In this document: one piece after another, positions 1 to 7,391 of the stretch
Layout of the letters: every line of letters starts with the position of its first letter
How positions within the stretch are numbered: position 1 is the first letter of the stretch
Assembly (NCBI GenBank): GCA_032089155.1
Contig: DAMDEV010000061.1
Span: forward strand, 1 to 13,529
Direction: 5' to 3'
From: Faucicola sp032089155
GTDB taxonomy: Bacteria > Pseudomonadota > Gammaproteobacteria > Pseudomonadales > Moraxellaceae
Length of the DNA: 13,529 nucleotides
Program-made: the position numbers and the translations under genes
Notes under the pieces: generated by a model
What the model saw: only the letters and a program-made list of their open reading frames with translations
Databases searched by the model: none
Told to the model about the DNA's origin: nothing

Positions 1-141
1 GCTGAACTTCAAGACAAATTAGCTGATGGCAGCTGGTTTGTAAGCGATATGGCAGCCGCTACCCAAGCCAGTGAACGTCTCAACGAGATTGATGATTTGC
101 TACTGGAAAAAATGGCGCGCTGGTCGGAACTTGATGATTAA
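1..141 (+). CDS. uup: ABC-F family ATPase (Uup-like), C-terminal end only
   Basis: Only the last 46 codons are present, in frame from base 1 and ending in TAA at 139-141. The fragment is charged and helical. Its pattern (AELQDKLADGSWF, then a DMAAATQASERLNEIDDLLL helix and a terminal RWSELDD) matches the C-terminal coiled-coil domain of Uup-type ABC-F ATPases, where E. coli Uup ends with a similar helix and an ERWEYLE tail. ABC-F proteins are soluble twin-ATPase factors that act on ribosomes or nucleic acid rather than on transport. No ATPase motif lies inside the window, so the family call rests on the tail alone and another ABC-F paralogue is possible. A weak hairpin with a T-run follows at 172-193. 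Confidence 0.6.
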   Translation, partial: AELQDKLADGSWFVSDMAAATQASERLNEIDDLLLEKMARWSELDD

Positions 142-171
142 AATCATTAAATAATTTATGAAGGCAATGTT

Positions 172-193
172 AGCAATTAACTTTGCTTTTTTT
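172..193 (+). terminator. Weak intrinsic terminator after the ABC-F gene
   Basis: AGCAA (172-176) can pair with TTGCT (183-187) around a 6-nt loop, followed by a run of T to 193. The stem has only five pairs, so the call is tentative. Its place 31 bp after the stop codon and the T-run support it. Confidence 0.4.
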
Positions 194-244
194 ATGTTTT
201 ATATTAGTTTATGTTTACAATAACCCATACAATGTAATTTATAC

Positions 245-274
245 TTGAAAATAGCCTTTTTCCTCCTATATTAT
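245..274 (+). promoter_or_regulatory. Putative sigma-70 promoter for the pirin gene
   Basis: TTGAAA (245-250) is followed after 16 bp by TATATT (267-272), or after 18 bp by TATTAT (269-274). The predicted transcript would start about 15 nt before the ribosome binding site of the pirin gene. Confidence 0.5.
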
Positions 275-297
275 AGCTATCAATAAGGAGAAAAATC

Positions 298-1278
298 ATG
301 GCCATACAAAATAGCAAGCAAAATATCAATAAAACCTACCGACAAGTTGACAAAATCCATGCAGCCCCACGCCCCCATTGGGTGGGTGATGGTTTTCATG
401 TCAACCCGATGTTCAATCACATGGTGGGTGATAAACGCACCGACCCTTTTTTAATGCTCGATTATGCAGCAACACAGTATTTTGAACCCAATGCTCAAGC
501 CCCTCGCGGTGTCGGACAACATCCGCATAAAGGGTTTGAAACGGTAACTATCGCCTATGCAGGTGAAGTGTCCCACCGTGATTCTAGTGGCGGTGGCGGT
601 ACTATTAAGACAGGTGACGTGCAATGGATGACGGCAGGCAATGGCGTGATTCATGAGGAATTTCACTCCCCTGAATTTAGCCAAGCAGGCGGTGATTTTA
701 GCATGGTACAGCTTTGGGTCAATCTACCTGCCAAAGATAAAGCCACGCCTGCCAAATACCAACATCTTGCCAATGATGACATGCCTGTGGTCAGTCTACA
801 TGATGATGAAGGACTGCATGCAGGACAAATTAAGGTAATTGCTGGGGAGTTTACCCCTACTGTCAATACCCAAGCCCCCCAGCAGGGTGACAATAAGGCA
901 CGCGGCATTGGCACGACTTTTACCCCTATTAACTTGTGGGATATCAGTATTGAACCCAATCGCTCGATAGAAGTCGCAATCTCTCGCACCCACAATTTGT
1001 TGTTATTGTCGATGCAAGGCGATGTTATCATCAACGCTGATCACGACCAACAAGCACACGCCAATCAATTAATCACTTTTGAGATTGAAAGTGGCGAGAC
1101 GGGCGAGGATTTTGTACGCTTAACGGCGGGCAAAGCGGGAGCGAAAATCTTGCTGATGAGTGGTGAGCCGATTAATGAGCCTGTGGTGGGTTACGGACCC
1201 TTTGTGATGAATAGCCAAGCCGAAATCCGTCAAGCCATCTTAGATTTTAATGCGGGGAAATTTGGCGGTATTCAATAA
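298..1278 (+). CDS. Pirin family protein
   Basis: This 326-residue protein is a two-domain cupin of the pirin family, soluble and presumably cytoplasmic. The N-terminal cupin carries the full pirin metal-binding set: H75 and H77 in HPHKGFETV, then H119 and E121 in GNGVIHEEF. It also has the typical GGGGTIKTGDVQWMTAG stretch around 98-114. The C-terminal domain (about 190-326) ends with a typical GEPINEPVVGYGPFVMN segment. Bacterial pirins include quercetin dioxygenases and regulators of central enzymes, and nothing here tells which role applies. The start is set by AAGGAG at 285-290, seven bases before the ATG. The gene stands alone, with its own promoter upstream and a bidirectional terminator shared with ppnP downstream. 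The family call is secure; the biological function is unknown. Confidence 0.93.
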   Translation: MAIQNSKQNINKTYRQVDKIHAAPRPHWVGDGFHVNPMFNHMVGDKRTDPFLMLDYAATQYFEPNAQAPRGVGQHPHKGFETVTIAYAGEVSHRDSSGGGGTIKTGDVQWMTAGNGVIHEEFHSPEFSQAGGDFSMVQLWVNLPAKDKATPAKYQHLANDDMPVVSLHDDEGLHAGQIKVIAGEFTPTVNTQAPQQGDNKARGIGTTFTPINLWDISIEPNRSIEVAISRTHNLLLLSMQGDVIINADHDQQAHANQLITFEIESGETGEDFVRLTAGKAGAKILLMSGEPINEPVVGYGPFVMNSQAEIRQAILDFNAGKFGGIQ

Positions 1279-1290
1279 ATTTTTCAGCTA

Positions 1291-1326
1291 AAAAAAGCGA
1301 TACCATGGATTTGATATCGCTTTTTT
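1291..1326. terminator. Bidirectional terminator between pirin gene and ppnP
   Basis: The arms AAAAAAGCGATA (1291-1302) and TATCGCTTTTTT (1315-1326) are perfect reverse complements around a 12-nt loop. Each strand reads a GC-containing stem followed by six T, so it can end both convergent transcripts. Confidence 0.85.
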
Positions 1327-1344
1327 ATTACTGATTTAGCTTGA

Positions 1345-1632
1345 TTATTTATCTTGGTAAGTACAAAGATAAGCCGTTTCTTCGTCAATTTTTACCTTGA
1401 ATTTTTGGTTAGCATCGACTGTAAAGGTTTCATTGGCTTTAAAAGTTTGCCAGTCAGTTTGGTTTGGCAATAGTGCTGAGATAGCCCCGCTAATGACGGT
1501 CATGGTTTCAAATTGACTCGTGCCAAATTCGTATTCGCCTACTTTCATCACGCCCACGGTGGCAGGTAGGGTGGCTGTTTGAAAACCGATTGATGCCACA
1601 TTCCCATCAAAATATTGATTTACTTTTAGCAT
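1345..1632 (-). CDS. ppnP: Pyrimidine/purine nucleoside phosphorylase PpnP (YaiE/DUF1255)
   Basis: This 95-residue single-domain cupin matches E. coli PpnP (YaiE) along its whole length. It has the N-terminal NQYFDGNVASIGF segment, the conserved GVMKVGEYEFGT and FETMTVISGAISALLP blocks, a TDWQTF motif and the C-terminal TAYLCTY. PpnP splits many purine and pyrimidine nucleosides with phosphate, giving the free base and pentose-1-phosphate, and works in nucleoside salvage in the cytoplasm. The length equals the family norm. GAGGAA (plus-strand 1637-1642) sits four bases upstream of the ATG. A clear sigma-70 promoter lies at 1668-1695, and a palindrome cluster further upstream (1716-1740) could regulate it. 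It converges with the pirin gene and diverges from mltB. Confidence 0.93.
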   Translation of the reverse strand: MLKVNQYFDGNVASIGFQTATLPATVGVMKVGEYEFGTSQFETMTVISGAISALLPNQTDWQTFKANETFTVDANQKFKVKIDEETAYLCTYQDK

Positions 1633-1667
1633 AGTTATTCCTCAAAATTAGCTAGTATAAATCGATT

Positions 1668-1695
1668 ATCATAAACTTTTTTGACCAATTATCAA
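1668..1695 (-). promoter_or_regulatory. Sigma-70 promoter of ppnP
   Basis: Read on the minus strand, TTGATA (plus 1690-1695) is followed after 16 bp by TATGAT (plus 1668-1673). Both hexamers are close to consensus, and they sit about 35 bp ahead of the ppnP ATG. Confidence 0.6.
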
Positions 1696-1715
1696 TCCTA
1701 TTTTCCAAAAAACAC

Positions 1716-1740
1716 TGGCAAAATTGCCAAAATTTGGCAA
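1716..1740. promoter_or_regulatory. Inverted-repeat cluster, possible operator (ppnP/mltB)
   Basis: Three half-sites lie in a row: TGGCAA (1716-1721), TTGCCA (1724-1729) and TGGCAA (1735-1740). The right pair extends into a perfect 17-bp palindrome, TTGCCAAAATTTGGCAA (1724-1740). It lies 21 bp upstream of the ppnP -35 box and about 75 bp upstream of the mltB -10 box. No T-run follows it, so it looks like a protein-binding site rather than a terminator. The regulator is unknown. Confidence 0.45.
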
Positions 1741-1792
1741 ATACTTTTACCGCAATTTTTGTAGTATTTTTATATCAATTATTCCTTAACAA

Positions 1793-1820
1793 TTAAAATT
1801 TCCTATTTTTATGCTATATT
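1793..1820 (+). promoter_or_regulatory. Putative extended -10 promoter for mltB
   Basis: TGCTATATT (1812-1820) is an extended -10 element (TG, one base, TATATT). A weak -35 candidate, TTAAAA (1793-1798), lies 16 bp before the hexamer. The mltB ATG lies 65 bp downstream. Confidence 0.45.
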
Positions 1821-1885
1821 CAATTTTTTACCACAGTTGTTATGTTTGTACGCATTTGGCTTGTATTAATTGAGGTTATTGCTCT

Positions 1886-3229
1886 ATGTATGTTAAATAT
1901 CCGTCGTCTATTGTCGCTTCATTGCTCTGTTTGTCGCATCGTTTGGGTGGTCAAAAACTGGTATTGCCTGTCAGCTTGGCAGCATTGTTGGCAGCCTGTT
2001 CATCAGCCCCTATTCAGACCCAACCCCAAAAATTACCAGGTACCTTGCCGACTGCTCCTGTGGTCATTACAGTACCCCCGAAAGTCACGCCCGTGCCGCC
2101 TGTGACTGTTCCAACCAATCAATACAGCAGCTTTTATCAGTGGAAATCGGATTTTATTGAACGCGCTGTGCAAAAAGGCTACCCCCGTGCTGATGTTGAA
2201 CGCTTGCTGTCCAGTGCCAACTACAGCGAGCAAGTGGTATCACTGGATAAAGGACAACCCGAATTTGCCAAAATGCCTTGGGAATATATCGATGGTGCCG
2301 CATCGAGTGGTCGTGTCAGTGGTGGTCAGCGCAATTTTGTGAGCCAAAGCGCGCTACTTGATCGCATTGAAAATCAGTATGGTGTGCCAGCCTCTATTGT
2401 GACTGCCATTTGGGGCATGGAATCTTCTTATGGTCAAGGCACAGGCAACTCATCACTGGTCAATAGTTTGGCAACCTTGGCATATGATGGTCGCCGCCGC
2501 AGTTTTGCAGAGGACCAGCTACTAGCGCTGTTGTCGCTGCTTGAGCGTGGTGATATTGATTGGTCGCAACTGCGCGGCTCTTGGGCAGGTGGCATGGGAC
2601 ATACCCAATTTATTCCCAAAACTTGGTTAGATGAAGCAGTAGATGGCAATGGTGATGGTCATCGTAACCCTTGGCATACCGCTGATGCGTTAGCTTCTAC
2701 CGCAAGCTATCTCAAAAATGCCGGCTGGCAACGCGGCATGGGCTCGTACTATGAGGTACGATTACCAAATGGTTTTGATTATCGCCAGGTCAGTACCAAA
2801 AAAACCATGGCGGACTGGCAAAATTTAGGCATTCAATTTATCACCCCAAATGCGCCCATGGATGCGATGGCAGAATTGTGGCTCCCTGCAGGTAAAGAGG
2901 GTCCTGCGATTTTATTAACCAAAAATTTTGATGCCATTAAGGTCTACAATAACTCCTCGAATTATGCCATGGGGGTGAGCTTACTTGCCAAAGCCATTAT
3001 CGGGCAGCCAGGCTTACAGCAATCTTGGCCACGCTATGAGCAGCCACTTGCTACTTATGAAGTACGCCAACTGCAACAGCGTTTGACGGCAATGGGTTAT
3101 GATACCAAAGGGTCAGATGGCGTCGTAGGCACCAATACCAAATTGGCATTTCAGCGCTGGCAAGCCGATCATAACCAAATCCCAGATGGATTCATCTCAA
3201 AACGCTCGGCAAGTGGGCTGATTAATTAA
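1886..3229 (+). CDS. mltB: MltB-family lytic murein transglycosylase, lipoprotein with C-terminal peptidoglycan-binding domain
   Basis: This 447-residue protein has a lipoprotein signal peptide ending in LAAC at C38. Serine follows at +2, which fits sorting to the outer membrane. A proline-rich linker (about 47-75) precedes the SLT_2/MltB-type catalytic domain (about 80-370). The likely catalytic acid is E179 in IWGMESSYGQG, and the GGMGHTQFIPKTW and DGNGDGHRNPWHTADALAS blocks are intact. The last 65 residues (about 383-447) form a PG_binding_1 domain (VRQLQQRLTAMGYDTKG...DGVVGTNTKLAFQRWQ). MltB enzymes cut the MurNAc-GlcNAc bond in the periplasm, leaving 1,6-anhydro ends. E. coli MltB lacks this C-terminal domain; the layout here fits the longer MltB-related subfamily. 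The ATG is preceded by TGAGG at 1871-1875 with 10-nt spacing. The signal peptide is rather long (37 residues). Confidence 0.92.
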   Translation: MYVKYPSSIVASLLCLSHRLGGQKLVLPVSLAALLAACSSAPIQTQPQKLPGTLPTAPVVITVPPKVTPVPPVTVPTNQYSSFYQWKSDFIERAVQKGYPRADVERLLSSANYSEQVVSLDKGQPEFAKMPWEYIDGAASSGRVSGGQRNFVSQSALLDRIENQYGVPASIVTAIWGMESSYGQGTGNSSLVNSLATLAYDGRRRSFAEDQLLALLSLLERGDIDWSQLRGSWAGGMGHTQFIPKTWLDEAVDGNGDGHRNPWHTADALASTASYLKNAGWQRGMGSYYEVRLPNGFDYRQVSTKKTMADWQNLGIQFITPNAPMDAMAELWLPAGKEGPAILLTKNFDAIKVYNNSSNYAMGVSLLAKAIIGQPGLQQSWPRYEQPLATYEVRQLQQRLTAMGYDTKGSDGVVGTNTKLAFQRWQADHNQIPDGFISKRSASGLIN

Positions 3230-3245
3230 GGTATTTTTTCATAAA

Positions 3246-3273
3246 AAAGCCACCGAATGATTCAGGTGGCTTT
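3246..3273. terminator. Bidirectional terminator between mltB and nadK
   Basis: AAAGCCACC (3246-3254) pairs with GGTGGCTTT (3265-3273) around a 10-nt loop, flanked by A-rich sequence on the left and T-rich sequence on the right. It lies 16 bp after the mltB stop codon and 5 bp after the nadK stop codon. Confidence 0.85.
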
Positions 3274-3278
3274 ATTAT

Positions 3279-4211
3279 TTAATTATCCATACTAAATTCT
3301 TCAGCGTAGCTATTCCAACCAAGTTTGGTACGGCAAGCTTCAAAAAAATCCACCCCAGGTGGGTGTAATAACGTGAGTTTGTTAGGATGCTTGTGAATCA
3401 CTAAACGCTGGTTTTGGTTAAGCGGCACCGATGGTTTCCCATCTGCACTCACCATCGGCTGGGTGCGGTTATCTTTATGGATGCGAATTTTGATTTCGCT
3501 GTTGCCGCTGACCACAATCGGGCGGCTTGATAAGGTATGTGGATGCATGGGCACCAGACAAATGGCATCCATACTAGGATGAATAATCGGCCCGCCACCT
3601 GATAGCGCATAAGCGGTGGAACCCGTCGGTGTGGAGGCAATCAGACCATCACTGTGCTGACGATAGACATTAAGCCCATCAATTTTTAAATGAAAATCTA
3701 GCATATGCACTGACTTGCCTGCATGCAGCACAATGTCATTTAGCGCCATATCTTCATAAATCACATGTGCACCTTGACGGATTTCCATCTTTAGCAAGAA
3801 TCGATCTTCAAGCTGATAATGACCTTGTAAAATACTGGTCAATTTTACGTTTAAATCATCAGGATAAATGTCAGTTAAAAACCCTAAACGTCCGCGGTTC
3901 ACCCCCACTACTGGCACTTTGTGTTTGACGAGTACTTGCGCCGCATGTAGCAGCGAGCCATCACCACCGACCACAATGACCAAATCACAAGCACCGCCGA
4001 GCAAACTACGCTCAATCGTAGCAATCTCGCCTAGGCGTGCAAAACTCAATGCCGGCAACCGTGCCGTTTGATGGTCAATTAATAAAGGCAACCCTTGCTC
4101 ATGAAAAAAGTCACAAATTTGGTAGATACTTTGAATGACACTTGGCTTGTTGGCACGACCCATAATGCCGATACGCCCAAAGGCAGGATTGGGAATAAGT
4201 GTGGACGTCAT
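3279..4211 (-). CDS. nadK: NAD kinase (NAD+ to NADP+)
   Basis: This 310-residue cytoplasmic enzyme phosphorylates NAD+ at the 2'-hydroxyl with ATP to make NADP+. The defining motifs are all present: GGDGS at 82-86 (its Asp is the usual proton acceptor), NRGRLGFLTD at 105-114, ALNDIVLHAGK around 156-166, and DGLIASTPTGSTAYALSGGGP at 188-208. The C-terminal tail FFEACRTKLGW matches the proteobacterial type. It is slightly longer than E. coli NadK (292 residues), mainly at the two ends. No Shine-Dalgarno sequence precedes the ATG, and no better in-frame start exists near the conserved FGRIGIMGR beginning. A likely extended -10 promoter lies at 4242-4250. The gene is a single-gene unit converging with mltB. 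Confidence 0.95.
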   Translation of the reverse strand: MTSTLIPNPAFGRIGIMGRANKPSVIQSIYQICDFFHEQGLPLLIDHQTARLPALSFARLGEIATIERSLLGGACDLVIVVGGDGSLLHAAQVLVKHKVPVVGVNRGRLGFLTDIYPDDLNVKLTSILQGHYQLEDRFLLKMEIRQGAHVIYEDMALNDIVLHAGKSVHMLDFHLKIDGLNVYRQHSDGLIASTPTGSTAYALSGGGPIIHPSMDAICLVPMHPHTLSSRPIVVSGNSEIKIRIHKDNRTQPMVSADGKPSVPLNQNQRLVIHKHPNKLTLLHPPGVDFFEACRTKLGWNSYAEEFSMDN

Positions 4212-4241
4212 AGCAGAAAATTAACTGATAAAGATTGAGCT

Positions 4242-4250
4242 ATTTTATCA
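4242..4250 (-). promoter_or_regulatory. Putative extended -10 element for nadK
   Basis: The minus strand reads TGATAAAAT (TG, one base, TAAAAT) about 30 bp upstream of the nadK ATG. I see no convincing -35 box at the right distance, which is acceptable for extended -10 promoters. Confidence 0.4.
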
Positions 4251-4412
4251 CAGCTTACTGGCTCACGTTATGCCCAATCAGTATTTTATATTACAAAATT
4301 GCTAACCTTCGTTGTGCAGTTAATGTATACAAACTCGCTTCTATTTGCTAATTTAAGGTAATTGATATTTAACTAACTTTTGAAATTTTTTAACTCTTGG
4401 GAGCAAATTTTT

Positions 4413-5132
4413 ATGGCAAATCCGATTATATCTCGCGCTGAACTTGCGGTTAGCACGACACCGATGACGGTCAAAGGGGTCATCCGAAAAACCTCTTTTC
4501 TGTTAGGTTTGACGACCTTATCGGGTGTTGGATTTTTTGGCTATTGCCTAGCTACTGGCGTCACTTCGGGTTTTGTTAGTGTAGCGGCTTTAGCCAGTAT
4601 CTTAGTGGCTTTTGTATTGAGTATGGTAATTATCTCAAAACCCCACATAGCTAAAACATTGGCAATTCCCTATGCCATTTTAGAGGGCATCGTGATTGGC
4701 GCGATTTCTCTTTTTGCTAGTATCAAGTTTCCCACAGTTGCGCCGACGGCTTTGGTCGCAACTTTCGTCACGGCTGCAGTGATGCTAGCACTTTATCGCA
4801 GTGGCGTGATTAAAGTGACCGAAAAATTTCGTTCTGTGATGATGTCTGCTGTGATTGCTATCATGCTGGTGTATCTGGTACAAATCGGGTTTAGCCTCTT
4901 TGGTAGCTCACTGCCGTATTTGTTTAGCGGTGGTGTGGTGGGTATTGGTTTTAGCTTGCTGGTGATTGTGATTGCGTCATTGAGCTTGTTATTAGATTTT
5001 GACAGTGTTGAGCGAGCCTATGCCGCAGGGGTGGATGAAAGCTATGAGTGGGTCTTAAGCGTTGGTATCTTATCAACACTGGTGTGGATGTATATTGAAT
5101 TTGTACGTTTACTTCGTTCACTGCAAAATTAA
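4413..5132 (+). CDS. Bax inhibitor-1/YccA-like integral membrane protein (BaxI_1 type)
   Basis: This 239-residue, very hydrophobic protein has about seven predicted membrane segments (near residues 27-48, 54-75, 83-104, 110-128, 140-163, 170-193 and 215-233). Family hallmarks are E91 in AILEGIVIGAIS and, after the sixth helix, LLLDFDSVE (D195 and D197) followed by a DESYEW block. The acidic pair corresponds to the pH-sensing aspartates of Bax inhibitor-1/TMBIM proteins, some of which form Ca2+ leak channels. Bacterial members of this group have no firmly known role. The start is placed at 4413 because GGGAG (4399-4403) sits nine bases upstream and MANPIISRAE is a typical beginning. An in-frame ATG at 4380 would add 11 residues but has no ribosome binding site. 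It is monocistronic, with a terminator at 5145-5177. Confidence 0.85.
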   Translation: MANPIISRAELAVSTTPMTVKGVIRKTSFLLGLTTLSGVGFFGYCLATGVTSGFVSVAALASILVAFVLSMVIISKPHIAKTLAIPYAILEGIVIGAISLFASIKFPTVAPTALVATFVTAAVMLALYRSGVIKVTEKFRSVMMSAVIAIMLVYLVQIGFSLFGSSLPYLFSGGVVGIGFSLLVIVIASLSLLLDFDSVERAYAAGVDESYEWVLSVGILSTLVWMYIEFVRLLRSLQN

Positions 5133-5144
5133 TTTTTATTAAAT

Positions 5145-5177
5145 AAAAAAACACGGTTTAAAATACCGTGTTTTTTT
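5145..5177. terminator. Bidirectional terminator between the Bax1-I gene and pdxH
   Basis: AAAAAAACACGGT (5145-5157) and ACCGTGTTTTTTT (5165-5177) are perfect reverse complements with a 7-nt loop. Both strands end in a T-run, so the hairpin serves the convergent genes on either side. Confidence 0.9.
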
Positions 5178-5190
5178 TATGGCTTGCAGT

Positions 5191-5850
5191 TTAAGGTAAT
5201 AGTCGTTCCATCACCCATTGGTCGCCATCTAGCGAATACACGATTCGGTCGTGCATGCGATTGGCTCTACCCTGCCAAAATTCGATTTTTTCTACCGTCA
5301 GCAAATAGCCTCCCCAAAATTCTGGTAAAGGAATTGGGTTGTCCGCGTACTGCACAGTTAAGTGGGCAAATTTGTCTTCCATTACCTCGCGGCTGGCAAC
5401 CACGCTGCTTTGTGGCTCGCTGACCCAAGCGGCTAATTGGCTGTCACGGGGACGGCTATGAAAATACTGAGCGGATTGTTCACGGCTAACCTTTTGTACA
5501 GCGCCGGTAAGACGGATTTGTCTTTCTAGACTTGGCCAAAAAAATAATGCTTCAGCATGGGGGTTGGTCGCCAAATCACAGCCTTTGGCGCTGTCATAAT
5601 TGGTATAAAACACGAGGCCAATGCCCGTGTTATCCAATTTGATAATTTCACGCATCAGTAAGGTGCGCACACTTGGCTGCCTATCATGTCCACAAGTCGC
5701 CAGTGAAAACGCATACGCTTCCCCTTGCTTGGCGTCAATCGCTTGTTGCACCCAAGTTTGTAGTAAGCCAAATGGCTGCTCTGGCAAGTGTGATTCGATA
5801 AGCTCGCCTTGCTCATACGATAATCGTTGACTGGTAAAATCAATACTCAT
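5191..5850 (-). CDS. pdxH: Pyridoxine/pyridoxamine 5'-phosphate oxidase
   Basis: This 219-residue enzyme oxidises pyridoxine or pyridoxamine 5'-phosphate to pyridoxal 5'-phosphate with FMN and O2. Visible family blocks are SVRTLLMRE (60-68), FYTNYDSAKG (81-90), the QIR segment (111-113), YFHSRPRDSQLAAW (129-142) and WQGRANRMHDR (192-202). By E. coli numbering, phosphate contacts Y129, R133 and S137 are preserved, as are R198 and H200 of the C-terminal R-x-H-D-R motif. Two mild departures are R67 where RxVLLK usually has Lys, and M199 where RLHDR usually has Leu. The length matches E. coli (218). AAGGAT (plus 5856-5861) lies five bases before the ATG and only 25 bp after the glmM stop, so it is the second gene of a glmM-pdxH operon ending at the 5145-5177 hairpin. 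Confidence 0.95.
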   Translation of the reverse strand: MSIDFTSQRLSYEQGELIESHLPEQPFGLLQTWVQQAIDAKQGEAYAFSLATCGHDRQPSVRTLLMREIIKLDNTGIGLVFYTNYDSAKGCDLATNPHAEALFFWPSLERQIRLTGAVQKVSREQSAQYFHSRPRDSQLAAWVSEPQSSVVASREVMEDKFAHLTVQYADNPIPLPEFWGGYLLTVEKIEFWQGRANRMHDRIVYSLDGDQWVMERLLP

Positions 5851-5875
5851 GTTTTATCCTTATGAAATGTCAACT

Positions 5876-7231
5876 TTACGCCATCACTTGGCGTACTTTT
5901 TCAGCAAGTTCATTGGCTAGCATATCGCACTCAATCTCATCATCGCTTTCGACCATCACCCGAATCAATGGCTCTGTACCTGATTGACGAATCAGTAAAC
6001 GACCCCGTCCTGTCAATTTTTCTTCGGCATCTTTAAACGCATTTGCCAATTCTGGGAAGGTATAGGGATCTTGTTTTTGCGCCAATCTGACATTGACCAA
6101 TTTTTGTGGTAGCTGCGTATAACCCTTCATCAGCTCTGATAATGATTGTTTGCTCTGCGCCATCACCGCAAGCACTTGTAGACCTGCCACAATCGCATCG
6201 CCCGTACTGGCTTTATCTAGGGTTAAAATATGACCCGATGACTCACCGCCCAGTAACCAGCCATTTTTTTCAAGTCCTTGCATGACATAGCGGTCGCCGA
6301 CTTTGGCGCGCTCAAAGGCAATGCCGGCTTTATCAAACGCTAATTGCAGACCCATGTTGGTCATCAAGGTACCTACCACGCCATCGACTTGTTGCTCTGC
6401 TTGGGTGGCTAAAATATATAAAATGCCGTCACCATCAACCAACTCGCCTTTTTCATTGACCATGATGATACGGTCGCCATCGCCATCTAAGGCAATACCC
6501 ACTTGGGCATCATGGTCAAGCACCGCTTGTTGCAAGTTTGCCGGATGGGTAGAGCCGACATTGTCATTGATATTAATGCCATCGGGTTTATCGCCAATGG
6601 CAATGACGGTTGCACCTAACTCACGTAATACACGGGGTGCGACGCTGTATCCTGCGCCATTGGCACAGTCAACGACGATTTTTAGGGCATTTAAATTTAG
6701 ATTGTAGGGGAAAGTGCCCTTACAAAACTCGATATAGCGGCCTTTGGCATCTTCCACACGATAACTTTTGCCTAGCGCTTCTGGGGTGTCAATGACGACA
6801 TTGATATCTTTGATTTCATCGATTTTTTCATTGATGGCTTGCTGAATGTCATCTGACAGTTTTTTGCCTTCATTGGAGAAAAATTTGATACCGTTGTCAT
6901 AAAACGGATTGTGGGATGCAGATATCACCACGCCCGCATCAGCGTGAAAACTTCGGGTCAAATGCGCGATGGCAGGGGTTGGAATAGTGCCTAGCATATG
7001 CACATCTACCCCTGCGGCGTTAAATCCTGCTTGCAGACAGGCTTCAATAACATAGCCAGAGAGTCGCGTATTTTTACCAATGACGACATTGGGACGATGA
7101 TTTTCATTCAGGGTCGCTTGGTTGGCTAGCAGCACTTTGCCCGTGGCATAGCCTAATTTGATTAAAAACTGCGGATGTATCGGAAATTCCCCAAACTTAC
7201 CACGAATACCATCAGTACCAAAATAACTCAT
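5876..7231 (-). CDS. glmM: Phosphoglucosamine mutase
   Basis: This 451-residue cytoplasmic enzyme interconverts glucosamine-6-phosphate and glucosamine-1-phosphate on the path to UDP-GlcNAc for peptidoglycan and LPS. It has the four-domain phosphohexomutase layout: SYFGTDGIRGKFG at the N-terminus, the active-site loop VISASHNPFYDNG with phosphorylatable S106, the Mg-binding loop DGDGDR (249-254), the sugar-specificity loop GGESSGH (328-334), and the phosphate-binding RQSGTEPLIRVM near the C-terminus. The length is normal (E. coli 445). AAGGAG (plus 7238-7243) lies six bases before the ATG. It is the promoter-proximal gene of the pair with pdxH. This partner differs from the folP-glmM arrangement of E. 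coli. Confidence 0.97.
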   Translation of the reverse strand: MSYFGTDGIRGKFGEFPIHPQFLIKLGYATGKVLLANQATLNENHRPNVVIGKNTRLSGYVIEACLQAGFNAAGVDVHMLGTIPTPAIAHLTRSFHADAGVVISASHNPFYDNGIKFFSNEGKKLSDDIQQAINEKIDEIKDINVVIDTPEALGKSYRVEDAKGRYIEFCKGTFPYNLNLNALKIVVDCANGAGYSVAPRVLRELGATVIAIGDKPDGININDNVGSTHPANLQQAVLDHDAQVGIALDGDGDRIIMVNEKGELVDGDGILYILATQAEQQVDGVVGTLMTNMGLQLAFDKAGIAFERAKVGDRYVMQGLEKNGWLLGGESSGHILTLDKASTGDAIVAGLQVLAVMAQSKQSLSELMKGYTQLPQKLVNVRLAQKQDPYTFPELANAFKDAEEKLTGRGRLLIRQSGTEPLIRVMVESDDEIECDMLANELAEKVRQVMA

Positions 7232-7273
7232 TTAATTCTCCTTTGTCGCCCGTTGTTGTTATCACAGTATAAA

Positions 7274-7282
7274 ATTTTAGCA
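7274..7282 (-). promoter_or_regulatory. Putative extended -10 promoter element for glmM-pdxH
   Basis: The minus strand reads TGCTAAAAT (TG, one base, TAAAAT) about 45 bp upstream of the glmM ATG. A second -10 candidate, TATACT (plus 7266-7271), overlaps nearby. Neither has a strong -35 box, so the exact start is uncertain. A third option is TTGACC (plus 7341-7346) with TAAAAA 17 bp downstream. Confidence 0.35.
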
Positions 7283-7324
7283 TAGCAAAATTTCACGCAT
7301 GTTGCGACATCTGTTTGTTTTTAT

Positions 7325-7391
7325 GGGTCAATCGGCAAGGGGTCAATCTAGGCTATAAAAAATTTAGGCGATAAATTGGGCTATAAAAAAA
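7325..7391. repeat. Short direct repeats between glmM and guaB
   Basis: GGGTCAATC occurs at 7325-7333 and again at 7340-7348. GGCTATAAAAAA occurs at 7351-7362 and again at 7379-7390, with a degraded copy (GGCGATAAATT) at 7367-7377. They fill the space between the guaB terminator and the glmM promoter area. They may bind a regulator or may be leftover duplications. Confidence 0.4.

Noticed and set aside
1842..2105. An 87-codon + strand ORF overlapping the mltB start, as a possible upstream regulatory peptide
   Set aside because: It has no ribosome binding site, runs out of frame through the mltB signal peptide and linker, and shows no family resemblance. It is a shadow of mltB.
4380..4412. 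An N-terminal extension of the Bax inhibitor-like protein from the ATG at 4380
   Set aside because: It lacks a Shine-Dalgarno sequence, while the ATG at 4413 has GGGAG at good spacing and gives a typical family N-terminus.
6303..6795. Two + strand ORFs inside glmM (134 and 61 codons)
   Set aside because: They are antisense to strongly conserved glmM sequence, have odd composition and no start signals.
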